Of a stretch of DNA of 64,000 nt, positions 14,614 to 25,241 are shown piece after piece; the first letter of the stretch is position 1, and each line of letters begins with the position of its first letter. A model generated the notes under the pieces. The model was not told the origin of the DNA and made no database searches. It was given only the letters and a program-made list of their open reading frames with translations. Position numbers and translations under genes: made by a program. Source of the stretch: Ditylenchus dipsaci (taxonomy: Eukaryota > Nematoda > Chromadorea > Rhabditida > Anguinidae); assembly GCA_004194705.1 (NCBI GenBank), contig SADC01001181.1, positions 62,001-126,000 on the forward strand, in the 5' to 3' direction.

Positions 14614-14864
14614 ATGTCGGGAGGTTTTCTGGAACTAACTACAACCACATCACCTGCTTCAAATTAACGGGATCCATCGGCACAAAGGAAATAAATATTC
14701 TTCGCAGCATCGAAGCACAGAACTTGGAGAAGGACGGACGCAACTACCACAAAGAAGATGGATTTCTCGAAGAAGGCGAGCTGCAAGAAGGAGAAAGAAC
14801 AGAACAAAATTTGCAAGATTTTAATCAAGACAATATATATGTGTTTGTTTATCAGTTTGTTTGA
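14614..14864 (+). CDS. last-exon-like segment inside the TA-flanked element
   Basis: After an acceptor (TGTTTTAG, ending 14613) one frame stays open for 82 codons and stops with TGA at 14862-14864. The N-terminal part looks globular (FSGTNYNHITCFKLTGSIGT) and the C-terminal part is acidic (EDGFLEEGELQEGERTEQN). It is clearly more protein-like than neighbouring DNA, but I do not recognise the family. It may be part of a gene carried by the element. Confidence 0.4.
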
Positions 14865-14939
14865 ATTTTGATGTTATTAGTTATTAGAGGGTCGGGAGTT
14901 ATCAGAGGGTGGGGAGTTAATACACTAAATACGGTAACA

Positions 14940-17600
14940 GTGTACTGAAATTTTATTGAAAAATTTAAATAATCATTAGAGCTTTGTAATCGTATTCACA
15001 ATGTTATTTTACGAGCAGCACATGATTTACAAAAAAACTCCTCAATGATATTTCATTAGAAAGCCCGTGATCTGAGCTTTTTTAACCTTAAAATCAAATG
15101 AATCAATATGAAAAATTGGCGAGATCTGCATCTTTGAAGTTACATGATCAATAATCTGGACTTGGCTGGTTCGGAGTGGCAAATGACCTGCAGCTACCAT
15201 CTTTTTCAAAAAAAAAATAGAGAAATTCTGTGTCGATTGGGGCACTTACTTTAGAGTGTTAAAAGAAAAAAAGTGCAAAAAAACAACAGGGAGACTTAGG
15301 CATATTTTTTTCAGCATTGGCATGAACACATATAGAGCCAAAAAAACTCGACAGAATCCAACCGTACTTATCACAATGCAAATGAGAAATCCTTGATTTT
15401 TGCTGGGATTCATTGTATCGAAATTTGACTGTATAAAACATATTTCAAACTGCTAATAAAATCACAACAAACAAATGTAGACTCAACAACTGGCCATTGC
15501 AAAAATAGAAAAGTGGGTGTTTTTAAACGATTACTACTACCGCTGCTACTACAAAACAGCCAAATTGAAAAAGTGATGAAGCACAGGCAGACAATTTAAA
15601 AAGATGAGAAAGAAAGAAGAACATTGGTGCAGCGCTCTATAATTTCCAAATGAAAGTTACTACTACTGGGCCCTGCTTCGAGAATGTTCCTCCACCCTGT
15701 GTGTCTGCCCACAAATGTGTGTTTGTGCCCAGGCCTAGAGAAAAAGAACGTCCAAAATAGTGCAGAAAAACGCACAAGAGATGGAGACAAAATATCTCCC
15801 AACAGCTAGCTAGAAAAATAAACTGCCTACTGCTTTTTTGCCAATAAGGTTAGAGAAATTAAAAAGGAACGGCCTTGTAAACGTGCAATATCATATCTTT
15901 TTAACTAGAGAAGATCATTGATGGACGGGGGAAAGGAAGGGCTGTAAACCCAAAGAAAAAAGGACGAAAGTAAAAAGGGTCATGGCCAAAGTTTTACTTA
16001 GTTTGTTGTGGCAGTGACATAGAAGTCTATCTCTCAGGGTTATGTTAAGTAAACAAACTTTTTTGATTAATAAGGAGTTATTGAGAGAAAGATCCAACAA
16101 ATAAAAAGTAGGTGTTGATAAGAAGAAGAAATAAACACATAACAGAAATCTAGAAAAATACAGAAAACAATAAAAACTAGGGCTATGAAAAAATATTAGT
16201 ATTTCTTAGAGATGGCGATGGGACGGAATCCATACGGGATCCCGCCCCGTCCTGATTTCCGCCCAAAATCCGCTCTTGTTATCCCTCCCGCTCATGTCCG
16301 AAATTCCGGTCCCGTTCCCGTTTTTCGCCCAATCATGTTAGTCATTTTCGAAAAAAAATTGTCCTAAAAAGTAAGCAATTTCGAAACAGGGAATTCCTTA
16401 AATTCCGTTTAACAGCAAAATTTCATAATTTTGCAGCAAGTTTATGTCTTTTCTAGAGAATTTTTGTAACTTTTAGTTTGCTTTCTTTTACTTTAACTTT
16501 TACTTTCTAGTTTTTAACAAGGTTTCATTTATTACATCATCTCTGCAAAAAGTAGAACAAAAAAGTAAAAGTATGAAGCAAATAAAAATAATTTTTTCAT
16601 ACTTTTCTTTTTTTTATATACTTTTTGCAGAGATGATGAAATTAAAAATACTGGTTCGAAACCAAAATCGCAAGGCTACATGATGATGTTATCACATAAG
16701 TGAAAAAATTAAGAAAAAAGAAAAATTTGCTGCAGAATTACGAGAATTTGCTGCAAAATTCCGTTATGCCGATATAAAATACTGACGTCTGCTAGATCAC
16801 TTCTAAGCCTTATGTACAGGACGTATCCAGGGGGGGGGCTAACCGGGCTGAAGCTTTTTTTCTGCAGCATTCGCCAATTTTTAGTGGCCGTTCTTTTCTA
16901 TGCTGTTTCTGCAACTTTTTCGTGGTCACTTTTACCAAAAAAAATCCCAAAAAGGTTGTCAAATTGTGTAAAAAGATGGTGGTAAAAGGTTGTCGAAAAA
17001 TATGTATGCGGCTTTAAAGGCTAGGAACTTTGTCAGGAGTCTAGACAAGCTTTATTTCAAATACCAATCGATAGCCCAAACAAGGGCTACATTTTGTATT
17101 GACTCACTTTTTTCTATAGGTATGGAGGGAGATATGGGTCAAAGCAGGCTGTCAATCAATCACTAAAAGAAATAATTCAAAAACAAATTAACTAAATTCA
17201 CAATATTTGAATGTACAATAAGAAAAATAAAAACACAGAAAGAAAAGCTGGAACTCAGCTTTTGGTTGATATAATATGTCTAAAATTAAACATTGAAAAT
17301 TCGGTTAAAAAATGAAAATTCAGGATCTAAAAGTAATCGCTATGCATCGACACGAAACTAATAATTTCAAACTGAATTTGAATTTGTTGTTGACGCTTGA
17401 CAAGCTGTGTTAAGGTTAAACTTTGGTAACCAAATTTTTTGTTGGAAACCTTATTTTTTAGTGCAGAAATTGTTGGGAAACAACTTTTTTATCGTTTTTA
17501 GCGCATGAGAATTACTCAGGAGACGTTCAAACCTTATTCAGAGTTGACTAAAAAGGGGGCCGCCCAAGTGCACAAATACCCAAGAGTCTTGCTTGAAATT
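14940..17600. other. intergenic, no gene recognised
   Basis: AT-rich sequence with short minus-strand ORFs (15042-15245, 15596-15802, 15915-16100) that lack domains or splice context. Bases 16505-16635 form an imperfect hairpin (TCATCTCTGCAAAAAGTA near 16538, inverted near 16620). Bases 16205-16320 are rich in CCCGTCCC-type words. Confidence 0.4.
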
Positions 17601-17611
17601 ATGTCTAAGGC

Positions 17612-17718
17612 AGGGCTGGGCACGGGCCGGCCCGACACCGGCCCGGCGCGGGCCGCTTCCTCTCCGGGCCCGGCCTACAAATGTCTCGGCCCGCGGCCCG
17701 GCCCGGTCGGTCCGGTAT
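17612..17718. repeat. GC-rich GGGCCGGCCCG palindromic cluster
   Basis: A 100-base island of overlapping GGCCCGGC/GCCGGGCC words in AT-rich DNA. It resembles one arm of the GC-arm elements, but no matching arm was found nearby. Confidence 0.5.
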
Positions 17719-18374
17719 ATCTACTATACCCTATAATGTCGAAATATAGAATTTTGTTTGTATTTTTCTAAAATATAAGATTTTTTCGTAAAGAAAATTT
17801 AAAAAAAGCACTTCCATTAGTTTGGAAATGTGCAATCTAAAGAGTATTCTTTGTATACCGCGCAATTACTAGGGTTGGGTGATGCCGGAAAAATTCAATT
17901 TTTTCGAGCAATTTTCCCTGGGGATTTACTAAAATATTTATTATTTATTATTTATTTACCGATCTTGGCTCTGTAAAATGCAAAATTGTAGCAAATATCA
18001 TGAAGTTTTCAATAACAGGAACTTTCCAGGGTCCACTCAACGAAAATATCAATTTTCCAGCAATTTTCCCGAGAAATTGGAGAATCCCGAGAATTTGAGA
18101 AAATTGCGAAAAAATTGATATTTTCGTTAAGTGGACCTTGGTCTTCCAAGGTAAAAATTTTAGGAAAATTCAAAAAAAATATTTTTTTGAATTCCGGCAA
18201 AACATTTTAAAGGGAATTAGGGCTGTATTGGGAGGGAAGGGAATAAAAAGGGACACTTTCATAGCAAAACTTAAAAGAGTGAATTCTTGACTATTTCGGA
18301 TGACTTACCATGTTTTTCGACTCGGCCGTGGCAAAAAGAGACTCTATATGCATTTTTTGATCAAGAGTAATTCT

Positions 18375-18482
18375 CGGAATCATGTCTAAGGTAAGTGAGT
18401 GCGCGGCGCGCATCTCTAACTCTCAAGCCACCTGCCCCCCCCCCTTCGGGGCGCAGGGGGCTTGGAGTTGAGATGCTGATGT
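18375..18482. repeat. hairpin repeat, GTCTAAGGTAAGTG family
   Basis: CATCTCTAACTCTCAAGCCA... and its inverse around a CTTCGGGG centre. The same hairpin occurs at about 35455-35580, 35995-36115, 48150-48300 and 50450-50530, usually with ATGCATGAAAAA-type sequence beside it. Confidence 0.65.
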
Positions 18483-19035
18483 TTAACATCTTCTTGTTAG
18501 TGGCCCTCTATGATGGCTGTATATACACTCGTATTTTCGAATTTGGAAAACGGTTTATCTCGAAAAGATTTCTATTGGCGAAAAAGTAATTCGAAAATGG
18601 TAGAATTGGCGAAACAGTATTTCGAAAATGGTAGAATTCGCAAAAAGGTAATTCGAAAATAGTGAAATTGGGAAAAAAACATTTCGAAAACGGTAGAATT
18701 CGTGAAAATTCGTTCAGAATCAGTTTGTTTCTGCAAATATAATTGAAAATTTTTGCAGTTTTAGAAAAAATAATTTTCGTTGCTAGTACAACTTGCAGTG
18801 AATATTTTTCTGGAAAATTTTGTCTGATATTTTTATTTTTTGTGTTAGTTTTACTAGGTTTTCTCTCAAAGTTGTTCATACTGATTGGGATTTTAAATTT
18901 TTTAAACGATGATGGACTATTCAGGTCTCGAAAATACTACGTCATAAATCCTCTTATCCCAAGATTGCACGGAAATTCACATCAAATCATCAGTAATCAT
19001 TTGTACTTCTATCTATTTTTATTCACGATTCTAAG

Positions 19036-19637
19036 CATCACATCAAAACATAACATGGAATAATAACGGAAATTTCTTATCAAATTTTCTCGCTCTATCT
19101 GCTGTTCTGCACTTTGTTGAATCCACTACTTCTACTTCGCCAAAAAGATCCCTGTCACCTGTGAATCCATCCATTTCTATGCATGAAAGCGACTGCTTGA
19201 AACATGTTTTTGCAAATCAAGAGGGAAGTAGTCAAAGAGAATTGATCATATAGCGTCATCATTTTATGCTAAAAAGAATTACTCATAGTTGCATGTTTTC
19301 GAAATTTAAATGGCAACAAACCTCATGCACATTTCTTCCATGCAGTTCCATAAACTAAATGAAAAGTGGCTCACTTCAGTAACTTTAATATGAAATGTTG
19401 AGTATACCATATGTCGGAATTCAGCAGTTGATCCAGCACCATAGAACTGAGGAATACAAGCAGTCTTCTGATCTTAAGCAAAGAAATCGAGCTCTTGCAG
19501 ACATTCAGCCTCTTTCAGCAGCAATTGCAGCTAAACAAGAAACAGGTGAGACTCGTAAATATATATCGTAAATATAAAAGACAATATACTTTGCAGTACA
19601 GACGCTCGATTATCTCGATTTTAGCACAGCCAGTTGA
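19036..19637 (+). CDS. multi-exon gene-like ORF of unknown function inside the macro-palindrome
   Basis: Likely exons: about 19036-19205, 19346-19378 (11 codons), 19425-19545 and 19597-19637, ending in TGA. Each intron has a usable GT donor and a pyrimidine-rich AG acceptor, and phases 0, 0 and 1 join without correction. The first exon has Ser/Thr/Pro-rich sequence (STTSTSPKRSLSPV); the later exons are Gln/Lys-rich and helical (NEKWLTS, then QRNRALADIQPLSAAIAAKQ). The 5' limit of exon 1 is uncertain (a stop lies just before 19036). I do not recognise the family. It may be a host gene around which palindromes accumulated, or cargo of the element. Confidence 0.45.
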
Positions 19638-19726
19638 TCATTCGACTGAAGACACCTCGCGAGTGTTAACATGTTTGGAAAGTGTTAACATCACCTCGCG
19701 ATATAGACTTGTCTGAAGCCACCCTA

Positions 19727-19885
<159 letters not shown>

Positions 19886-20104
19886 TCAGTAGCTGGCGTC
19901 TTCAGCATAGTCCACTAAGAGTGCCCCATCAACTGTCTTGCAAGGGAATTCTTTCATCGGACCAGTACATCTGACGTTTTAGTCCAGTTTTTCTTCGCTT
20001 GAATTGCCGAACACGTCGGTTTCATCGTCATCTTTTGTCGCCATTTAGATCAATCTGCAATAAAACACAAGATTTAGTGTGGTTCATAAGAAAAACCACA
20101 CAAT

Positions 20105-20240
20105 TGTGGAAAAAGGGGCTCTAGGTAAATTGAACCTCTACAAATTGAACCTCTACAGATTGAACCCCGGTAAATTGACCCTCCGGTAAATTGAACCTCC
20201 GGTAAATTGAACCTCGGTAAATTGAACCTCAAAATTTGTC
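20105..20240. repeat. tandem array GGTAAATTGAACCTC, left arm
   Basis: About seven units of 15-16 bases. The inverted partner array is at 22945-23016. The pair brackets a 2.9-kb interval and is one shell of the macro-palindrome. Confidence 0.7.
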
Positions 20241-20267
20241 TTGAGAGGATTTTTTTATTCAAAAGAT

Positions 20268-21186
20268 TTTTAACGCTGGTGTCATATGCGGCTTGCCTAT
20301 AACTCATCAATTAGAGAACTCAACAATCAACTATTTGAACAAAAAGACATTTCATCAAATAAGGGTTTCATCAAATTGCGTATTTCAACAATCACTTGTT
20401 TGAATTTTAAATTGTTTGGCCAATCGTATATTTGGTCTGTTACTTATTTTATCAAAGAACATTTGGTCAAATCACTGTTTTGGTCCATAATAGACTTTTG
20501 ACGAGCCGGCTAGAAAGCCAGGTACCAATTATTCTCAAGCTGGATTGGGAATCTCACCTATCTTTACTTCACCATCCTGCCTTTCGGCTGCTTTCCAGCT
20601 ATAATTTCCATGTTTGCCAATTTTGGGGTAGGGTGTTATTATAATAGCTCACGGTTAGATATTTTGGAGTCGAAGTCGCCAATCCAAACAAAATTTTACC
20701 GGAATTTAAAATTTTAGTCTGAACCTACAAGAACCCCCTTAGTCTGAACCTACCCTGCCTTTTCTTGGCTCTTCTTCTTGGAAATTGCAAACTTCTAGCG
20801 ACCAAATTTTGCTGACGCTCCACTGAAAACACGTAATGACTTTAAGAAAAAACGGGCGTAACCTTCAGTGTCTGACCTGAATTTTCATCGTCTTCTGAAG
20901 TTGTAGCTTCATCTGTACTGCTGTAGTCCATCATCTTAACATAAAACAGTCAAAGACTGACGAGATGATTATTATAGTTTTCTGATAAAAACAGAGCTAG
21001 ACCAAATGTTCTTTGACCAAATATACGATTGGCAAACAATTTAAAATTCAAACAAGTGATTGTTGAAATACGCAATTTGATGAAACCCTTATTTGATGAA
21101 ATGTCTTTTTGTTCAAATAGTTGATTGTTGAGTTCTCTAATTGATGAGTTATAGGCAAGCCTCATATGCACCCCTACCACCAGCCT
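20268..21186. mobile_element. inverted-repeat element carrying a small spliced ORF
   Basis: Left arm 20274-20475 and right arm about 20995-21186 are near-identical inverted copies (TTGCCTATAACTCATCAATT at about 20292, inverted at about 21140; ATCAAATAAGGGTTTCATCA inverted likewise). The arms contain shorter repeated words (ATTTGGTC, TTTGAACAAA). The 500-base centre is unique and contains the three-exon minus-strand ORF at 20564-20934. Confidence 0.75.
20564..20934 (-). CDS. small basic protein, 53 residues, three exons
   Basis: Exons 20934-20877, 20822-20754 and 20598-20564 join in phase with GT-AG introns to a 53-residue protein ending in TAA. The N-terminal half is acidic and Ser/Thr-rich (MMDYSSTDEATTSEDDENS). 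The C-terminal half is strongly basic (FPRRRAKKRQ, then GKQPKGRMVK), as in small nucleic-acid-binding proteins. ATGTTAAG directly precedes the ATG and could act as an acceptor. No family is recognised. It fills the centre of the palindromic element 20268-21186, so it is probably cargo of that element. Confidence 0.5.
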
Positions 21187-21619
21187 TTAGCATGGGCTGT
21201 ATAGGAAAAGGAAAGGAATATTAAAAGGCCATTTGATCCATCTTATTCAACCTCAATGGTCCAGATCCACTCTCAGTTATTCAGATCAACTATTAATGAT
21301 CCAGAACCACCCTCAGTGGTTCAAGTCCACCCCAAATGGTCCAGATTGACCCTAAGGGTCCTTATACACTTTCACCAGTCCAGATCCACTACAGATAGCT
21401 TAGATCCATCCTCAGTGGTCTTGATTTAACCTGGATGTGAAAAATCTTTTGGGTGGCCTCTTGGTCCATTTGGGTGCCCAGTAAACAAAAATGCAGTCAA
21501 CCCTCTCCGTTGTAAAATTTTTAATTATTCATTTTTTGTCATGTGAAGAGCTTTTATAATTTAAATTGTCTTTCTATAATCCAACCTCGGTTCTACTGGA
21601 TGATCCATGCACTAATTAA

Positions 21620-21940
21620 ACCAAGTGGTCGTCCACTTGGACCAAAATTTTTTTTTAACTTTTTCGGGCTCCAAAACCTGTTTTCTGGACTAATTCGGGC
21701 ATGCTGAAGATGGTTTGATAGTGGTAAAATGCCGTTTTCTCGCTATTTCTTGAGCTTTGGTAAAATCGAGTTTTGGTGAAATCAATTATTTCCCAAACTC
21801 AAAAAATACTTGACAAAACTGCATTTTACTACTATCAAACCATCTTAAGCATGCCAGAATTAGTCCAGAAAATAAGTTTTGGAACGTGAAAAACGAATTT
21901 TTTTTTTTTTGATATAAGTGGACGACCACTTGGTTTTGCT
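21620..21940. mobile_element. AAGTGGTCGTCCACTTG-type MITE, copy 1
   Basis: The ends are CCAAGTGGTCGTCCACTTGG (left) and GTGGACGACCACTTGG (right). Long arms include GCATGCTGAAGATGGTTTGA and its inverse TCAAACCATCTTAAGCATGC. Other copies: 22065-22390, 28565-28885, 51940-52235, and a half copy near 43205-43330. Confidence 0.8.
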
Positions 21941-22064
21941 GCACCCAGGTAGTCGTACCCAGATTGGGGAACTCAGGTAGTGTAGTGGTACCCGGGTAGT
22001 AAATATTAGTAATAACATGTTTTTGTATGTTCCAACTTCAGTTCCACTGGATAATCCATGCACT

Positions 22065-22390
22065 AACCAAATTAAGTGGTCGTCCACTTGAATCAAAAAA
22101 ATTTTTATTTTTCATGTTCTAAAACCTATTTTCTGGACTATTTCGGGCATGCTTAAGATGGTTTGATAATAGCGAAATGCAGTTTTGTCGGGTATTTTTT
22201 GATTTTTGGGAAATAATTGGTTCCACCAAAACTCGATTGTAGCAAAACTCAAAAAATACCCGAGAAAACGGCATTTTACCACTATCAGACCATCTTCAGC
22301 ATGCCCGAATCAGTCCAGAAAACAGGTTTCGGATTCCGAAAAAGTTAAAAAAGTTTTTGATCATGTGAACGACCGCTTGGTTTGGTTAGT
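22065..22390. mobile_element. AAGTGGTCGTCCACTTG-type MITE, copy 2
   Basis: Same ends and arms as copy 1 (GCATGCTTAAGATGGTTTGA near 22149, its inverse near 22285), about 320 bases. It lies only 130 bases from copy 1, and both sit inside the macro-palindrome. Confidence 0.75.
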
Positions 22391-24002
22391 TCAGACTTAA
22401 AAATTTCAATTCCTGTAAATTTTTACTGAAACTGAGAGTCAAAAAAGTCAATGGGTACACTGAGAGTGCGAGTGCCAGCTGCATATTACCGCGTGGATAC
22501 CCTAAGGGATAGGAAACTACTCCAGAACTGGGGTTACTGCAAGTCAAATCGCTGTTTTAGCATGATCAAACCGTGCTGAGGACACGATTCTGGATAGGGT
22601 ACAATGATCTTTAGCTACTTTCGGCTAAATGCAAAATTTTTTGGATACTGGAGGTGGATACCCATTTAGGGAATGTGGTACCAGTGTGATTACATTACTC
22701 ACCGTGGGAATAGGTTATCTGCTAAATAAAGTTTATGGCTCTTACTCAAAAAAAGTAATATCTGCTTCCACCGGGATTTGAACCTGTAACCTCAAAAATT
22801 TGGAGGTGGAATTCACCAGGGGAGAGTTCACCGGACGGAGGATTTACCGCAGTGGAATATACGGACTCCCTTGAAACACGGTGACCTGGCAACTGAACTG
22901 GAAAAAAATATCTCTTGAATAAAAAAATCCTCTCAAGACAAATTTTGAGGTTCAATTTACCGAGGTTCAATTTACCGGGGTTCAATTTGTAGAGGTTCAA
23001 TTTACCGCCGCCCGGAAAAAGGTATCGAAAAACTCCGGGATAAAAATCAAACAATCAACTTTGCGTGTTTAATACACTCGAGATCACAAGACTTCGTAAT
23101 AAATCTTTTCAAATGAGTATTTTCGCGAAAATTACTACTTTCGAAATGCTATTTCGCGAATTCTACGATTTCCGAAATACTTTTTCGCGAATTCTACCGT
23201 TTTCGAAATACTTTTTCGCGAATTCTACCGTTTTCCAATTGGCATTTCGAGACAAATACCATTTTCGAAATGCATTTTTCGAATATACACATTTGCCAAT
23301 GTTAACACTTTCCAAACATTCTTTTTGCGAGTCCAACTCTTTTCGAAACATACCATTTTCGAAAAACAATTTTACGAATTATTATACAGCTCTCTATGAT
23401 TAGTGGCCCTTATATTCCCTTTACCTCCCAATACAGCCCTAATTCTCTTCAAAAATGTTTTGGCGGGAATCCAAAATTTTTTTTTTGAATTTGCCTAAAT
23501 TTTTTACCTTGGGGGACCAAGGCAAATCGAAAAAAAAATTTTGATTTTTTGGAAACCAAAGTGTTTCCGTGCCGTTTCAGAGCACGAGAAACAATATGAG
23601 ACGGGTTCTTCCCCCTTGAGGAAAAGTAAATTTTTCGCTAGCTGGGGGTGAATTTATAGTATAGCCAGAAAAAGTTGAATTTTCCCGGCATCACCCAACC
23701 ATAGAAATTACCATGGTCCTTTAAAGATAGAAAACGTCTTTTTTACTATATTTCAGAGTATCTATATGCATTTAGACTTGCTCGGAATGTCTAACCTTTA
23801 TTCTCCTTTATGCCTAACTCTCTCTTGCAGACGAGCCTCCTGCACCCCGTTCCGTTTTTTACCCGAAGCTAATTATGATCACTTTAGATAATTACCGATT
23901 CCGCAATCCTAAGTTGAACGATCAATATTTATTTAAACAGGCGCCGATACTTTAATAATGAAATTTTTGTCATCATGCTATTTTGAATTTTATATGGCTC
24001 AA

Positions 24003-24396
24003 ATTGAATTGCAGCGGTAAAACTGTGAATTTCAACGGTAAATTAATTTTTTTCAACGGTATTTTCAAATTTGCCATAAAACAATGAAATTCAGCGGTAA
24101 ATTTGTGAAATTCAGCGGTAAATTTATCGTAAAGTCAACTTTACAGTCCGTTGTCTTATTTGTGTATCAAATATAAGGATTTCATCTAAAACAAAATTTA
24201 TGCTTTGCGCCAACTATTTAACCTTGGGGTCATTTCTATGAGGCAACGGACTGTGAAGTTGACTTTACGATAAATTTACCGCTGAATTTCACAAATTTAC
24301 CGTTGAATTTCATTGTTTTATGGCAAATTTGAAAATACCGTTGAAAAAATTAATTTACCGTTGAAATTCACAGTTTTACCGCTGCAATTCACTTAC
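24003..24396. mobile_element. small foldback element with subrepeat arms (TTCAACGGTAAA type)
   Basis: The left arm 24010-24155 has units such as GAAATTCAGCGGTAAATTTG. The right arm 24243-24395 is its near-perfect inverse, and AAAGTCAACTTTACAGTCCG lies inverted at the inner ends. The centre is only about 85 bases. It has the same architecture as the larger elements at 41628, 51549 and 61745 but no cargo. Confidence 0.85.
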
Positions 24397-24460
24397 AGCC
24401 ATTTTATATATCCTTTTTGCCTGCTTACCTTTTGCATCAAAAAGTTCTAGTTTTAGAGTG

Positions 24461-25065
24461 ATGAATTCAATCATAGCCAGATGTGGTTGCACTACACGCC
24501 ACCTGATCATTCCAGTTAATTCCGCCAATCAGTTCTTGCCTTTTGTTTCCTCAAAAAGAACAAAGTTTGGGCCGGTGGGGTTGTTTCTAAATCTTTCTCC
24601 AACTCTATCAATATGTCAATGTTTCAGTCAGCTAATACTCCCTTCATTGGAGTCTATCGAAAGGATGGCGACATTGTCTGCAAGGATGATTTATTGATTG
24701 TGCAAACAAAAATGAATTACCATCCTGGAGCTAATGTGAGTCATTTTTTACAAAATCAATAGAAACCGTTTGTCATGTGCCTTTTCCCAGGTTCGATACC
24801 AAGCGGAGTTTGGAAAACAGCATTACTTGATGGCCGACTGTGATGGAACTGTTGTTGTTACCAGGTATGTTGCTTTTTCTCTGATATCTATCTACGGCCA
24901 GCTGTAGTCTTGTTTTGCTTCAGGGAGAAGGCCGAACCCGATCCAGAACTAGACCTCATGCAGAAAGAATATGGCTTCAGGAACTTCGAAAACATTTATA
25001 AGCTCCATTACAATATTGTGCCTAGGAAAATGTCTCAAACTTTCAAGCTAGTTGATGTTGTCTAG
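24461..25065 (+). CDS. MRPL27: mitochondrial ribosomal protein L27 (bL27m), 4 exons
   Basis: Protein of the large subunit of the mitochondrial ribosome, near the peptidyl-transferase centre. Exons 24461-24574, 24628-24735, 24791-24864 and 24924-25065 join in phase to 145 residues, close to the human length. After a mitochondrial-type N-terminus comes the L27 core: IGVYRKDGDIVCKDDLLIVQ, then the family signature YHPGANV, then a barrel segment (HYLMADCDGTVVVTRE) and the C-terminal extension ending FKLVDVV. An acceptor-like AGTTTTAG ends four bases before the ATG, suggesting trans-splicing of the 5' end. The next gene, lin-7, starts 176 bases after the stop. No frameshift was needed. Confidence 0.9.
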
Positions 25066-25241
25066 GGTGATTGTGTGTATGATAAATTTGTTATGCTTAT
25101 TTTTCTTGTGACTTTTTTTCGATTCTTTGGATGACTGCCTAGTATTTTTTTAGAAATCATTCTGCCAATTCCTGTCTTCAATGTTTCAGCTGCCAAAGAA
25201 GTGCTTCGCAAACTTTTCCACTTTTCCGTTTATTGTTGTAA
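25066..25241 (+). promoter_or_regulatory. short intergenic spacer with acceptor-like sites before lin-7
   Basis: The spacer contains TATTTTTTTAG (ending about 25154) and TTCAATGTTTCAG (ending 25190), both good splice acceptors, and no canonical AATAAA. In species with spliced-leader operons such spacers separate co-transcribed genes. This is inference; an ordinary intron in the lin-7 5' UTR would look the same. Confidence 0.4.

Larger units (their letters stand above)
13943..14938. mobile_element. TA-flanked inverted-repeat element carrying exon-like sequence
   Basis: The left end is CCGTATTTACTGTATTAACT and the right end, reversed, is CCGTATTTAGTGTATTAACT, with TA on each outer side. Subterminal GGGAGTTATTAGAGGGT-like repeats are inverted as well. 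The interior is not palindromic and holds at least two coding-like segments on the plus strand (see 14139-14232 and 14614-14864). The ends match the MITEs at 32433-32540 and 36828-37042, so this is a longer member of that family. Confidence 0.7.

Noticed and set aside
20105..20240. CRISPR-like regular array of 15-16 base units
   Set aside because: Units abut directly without unique spacers and have an inverted partner 2.8 kb away, in a eukaryotic intron-rich context. It is an arm of a foldback element.
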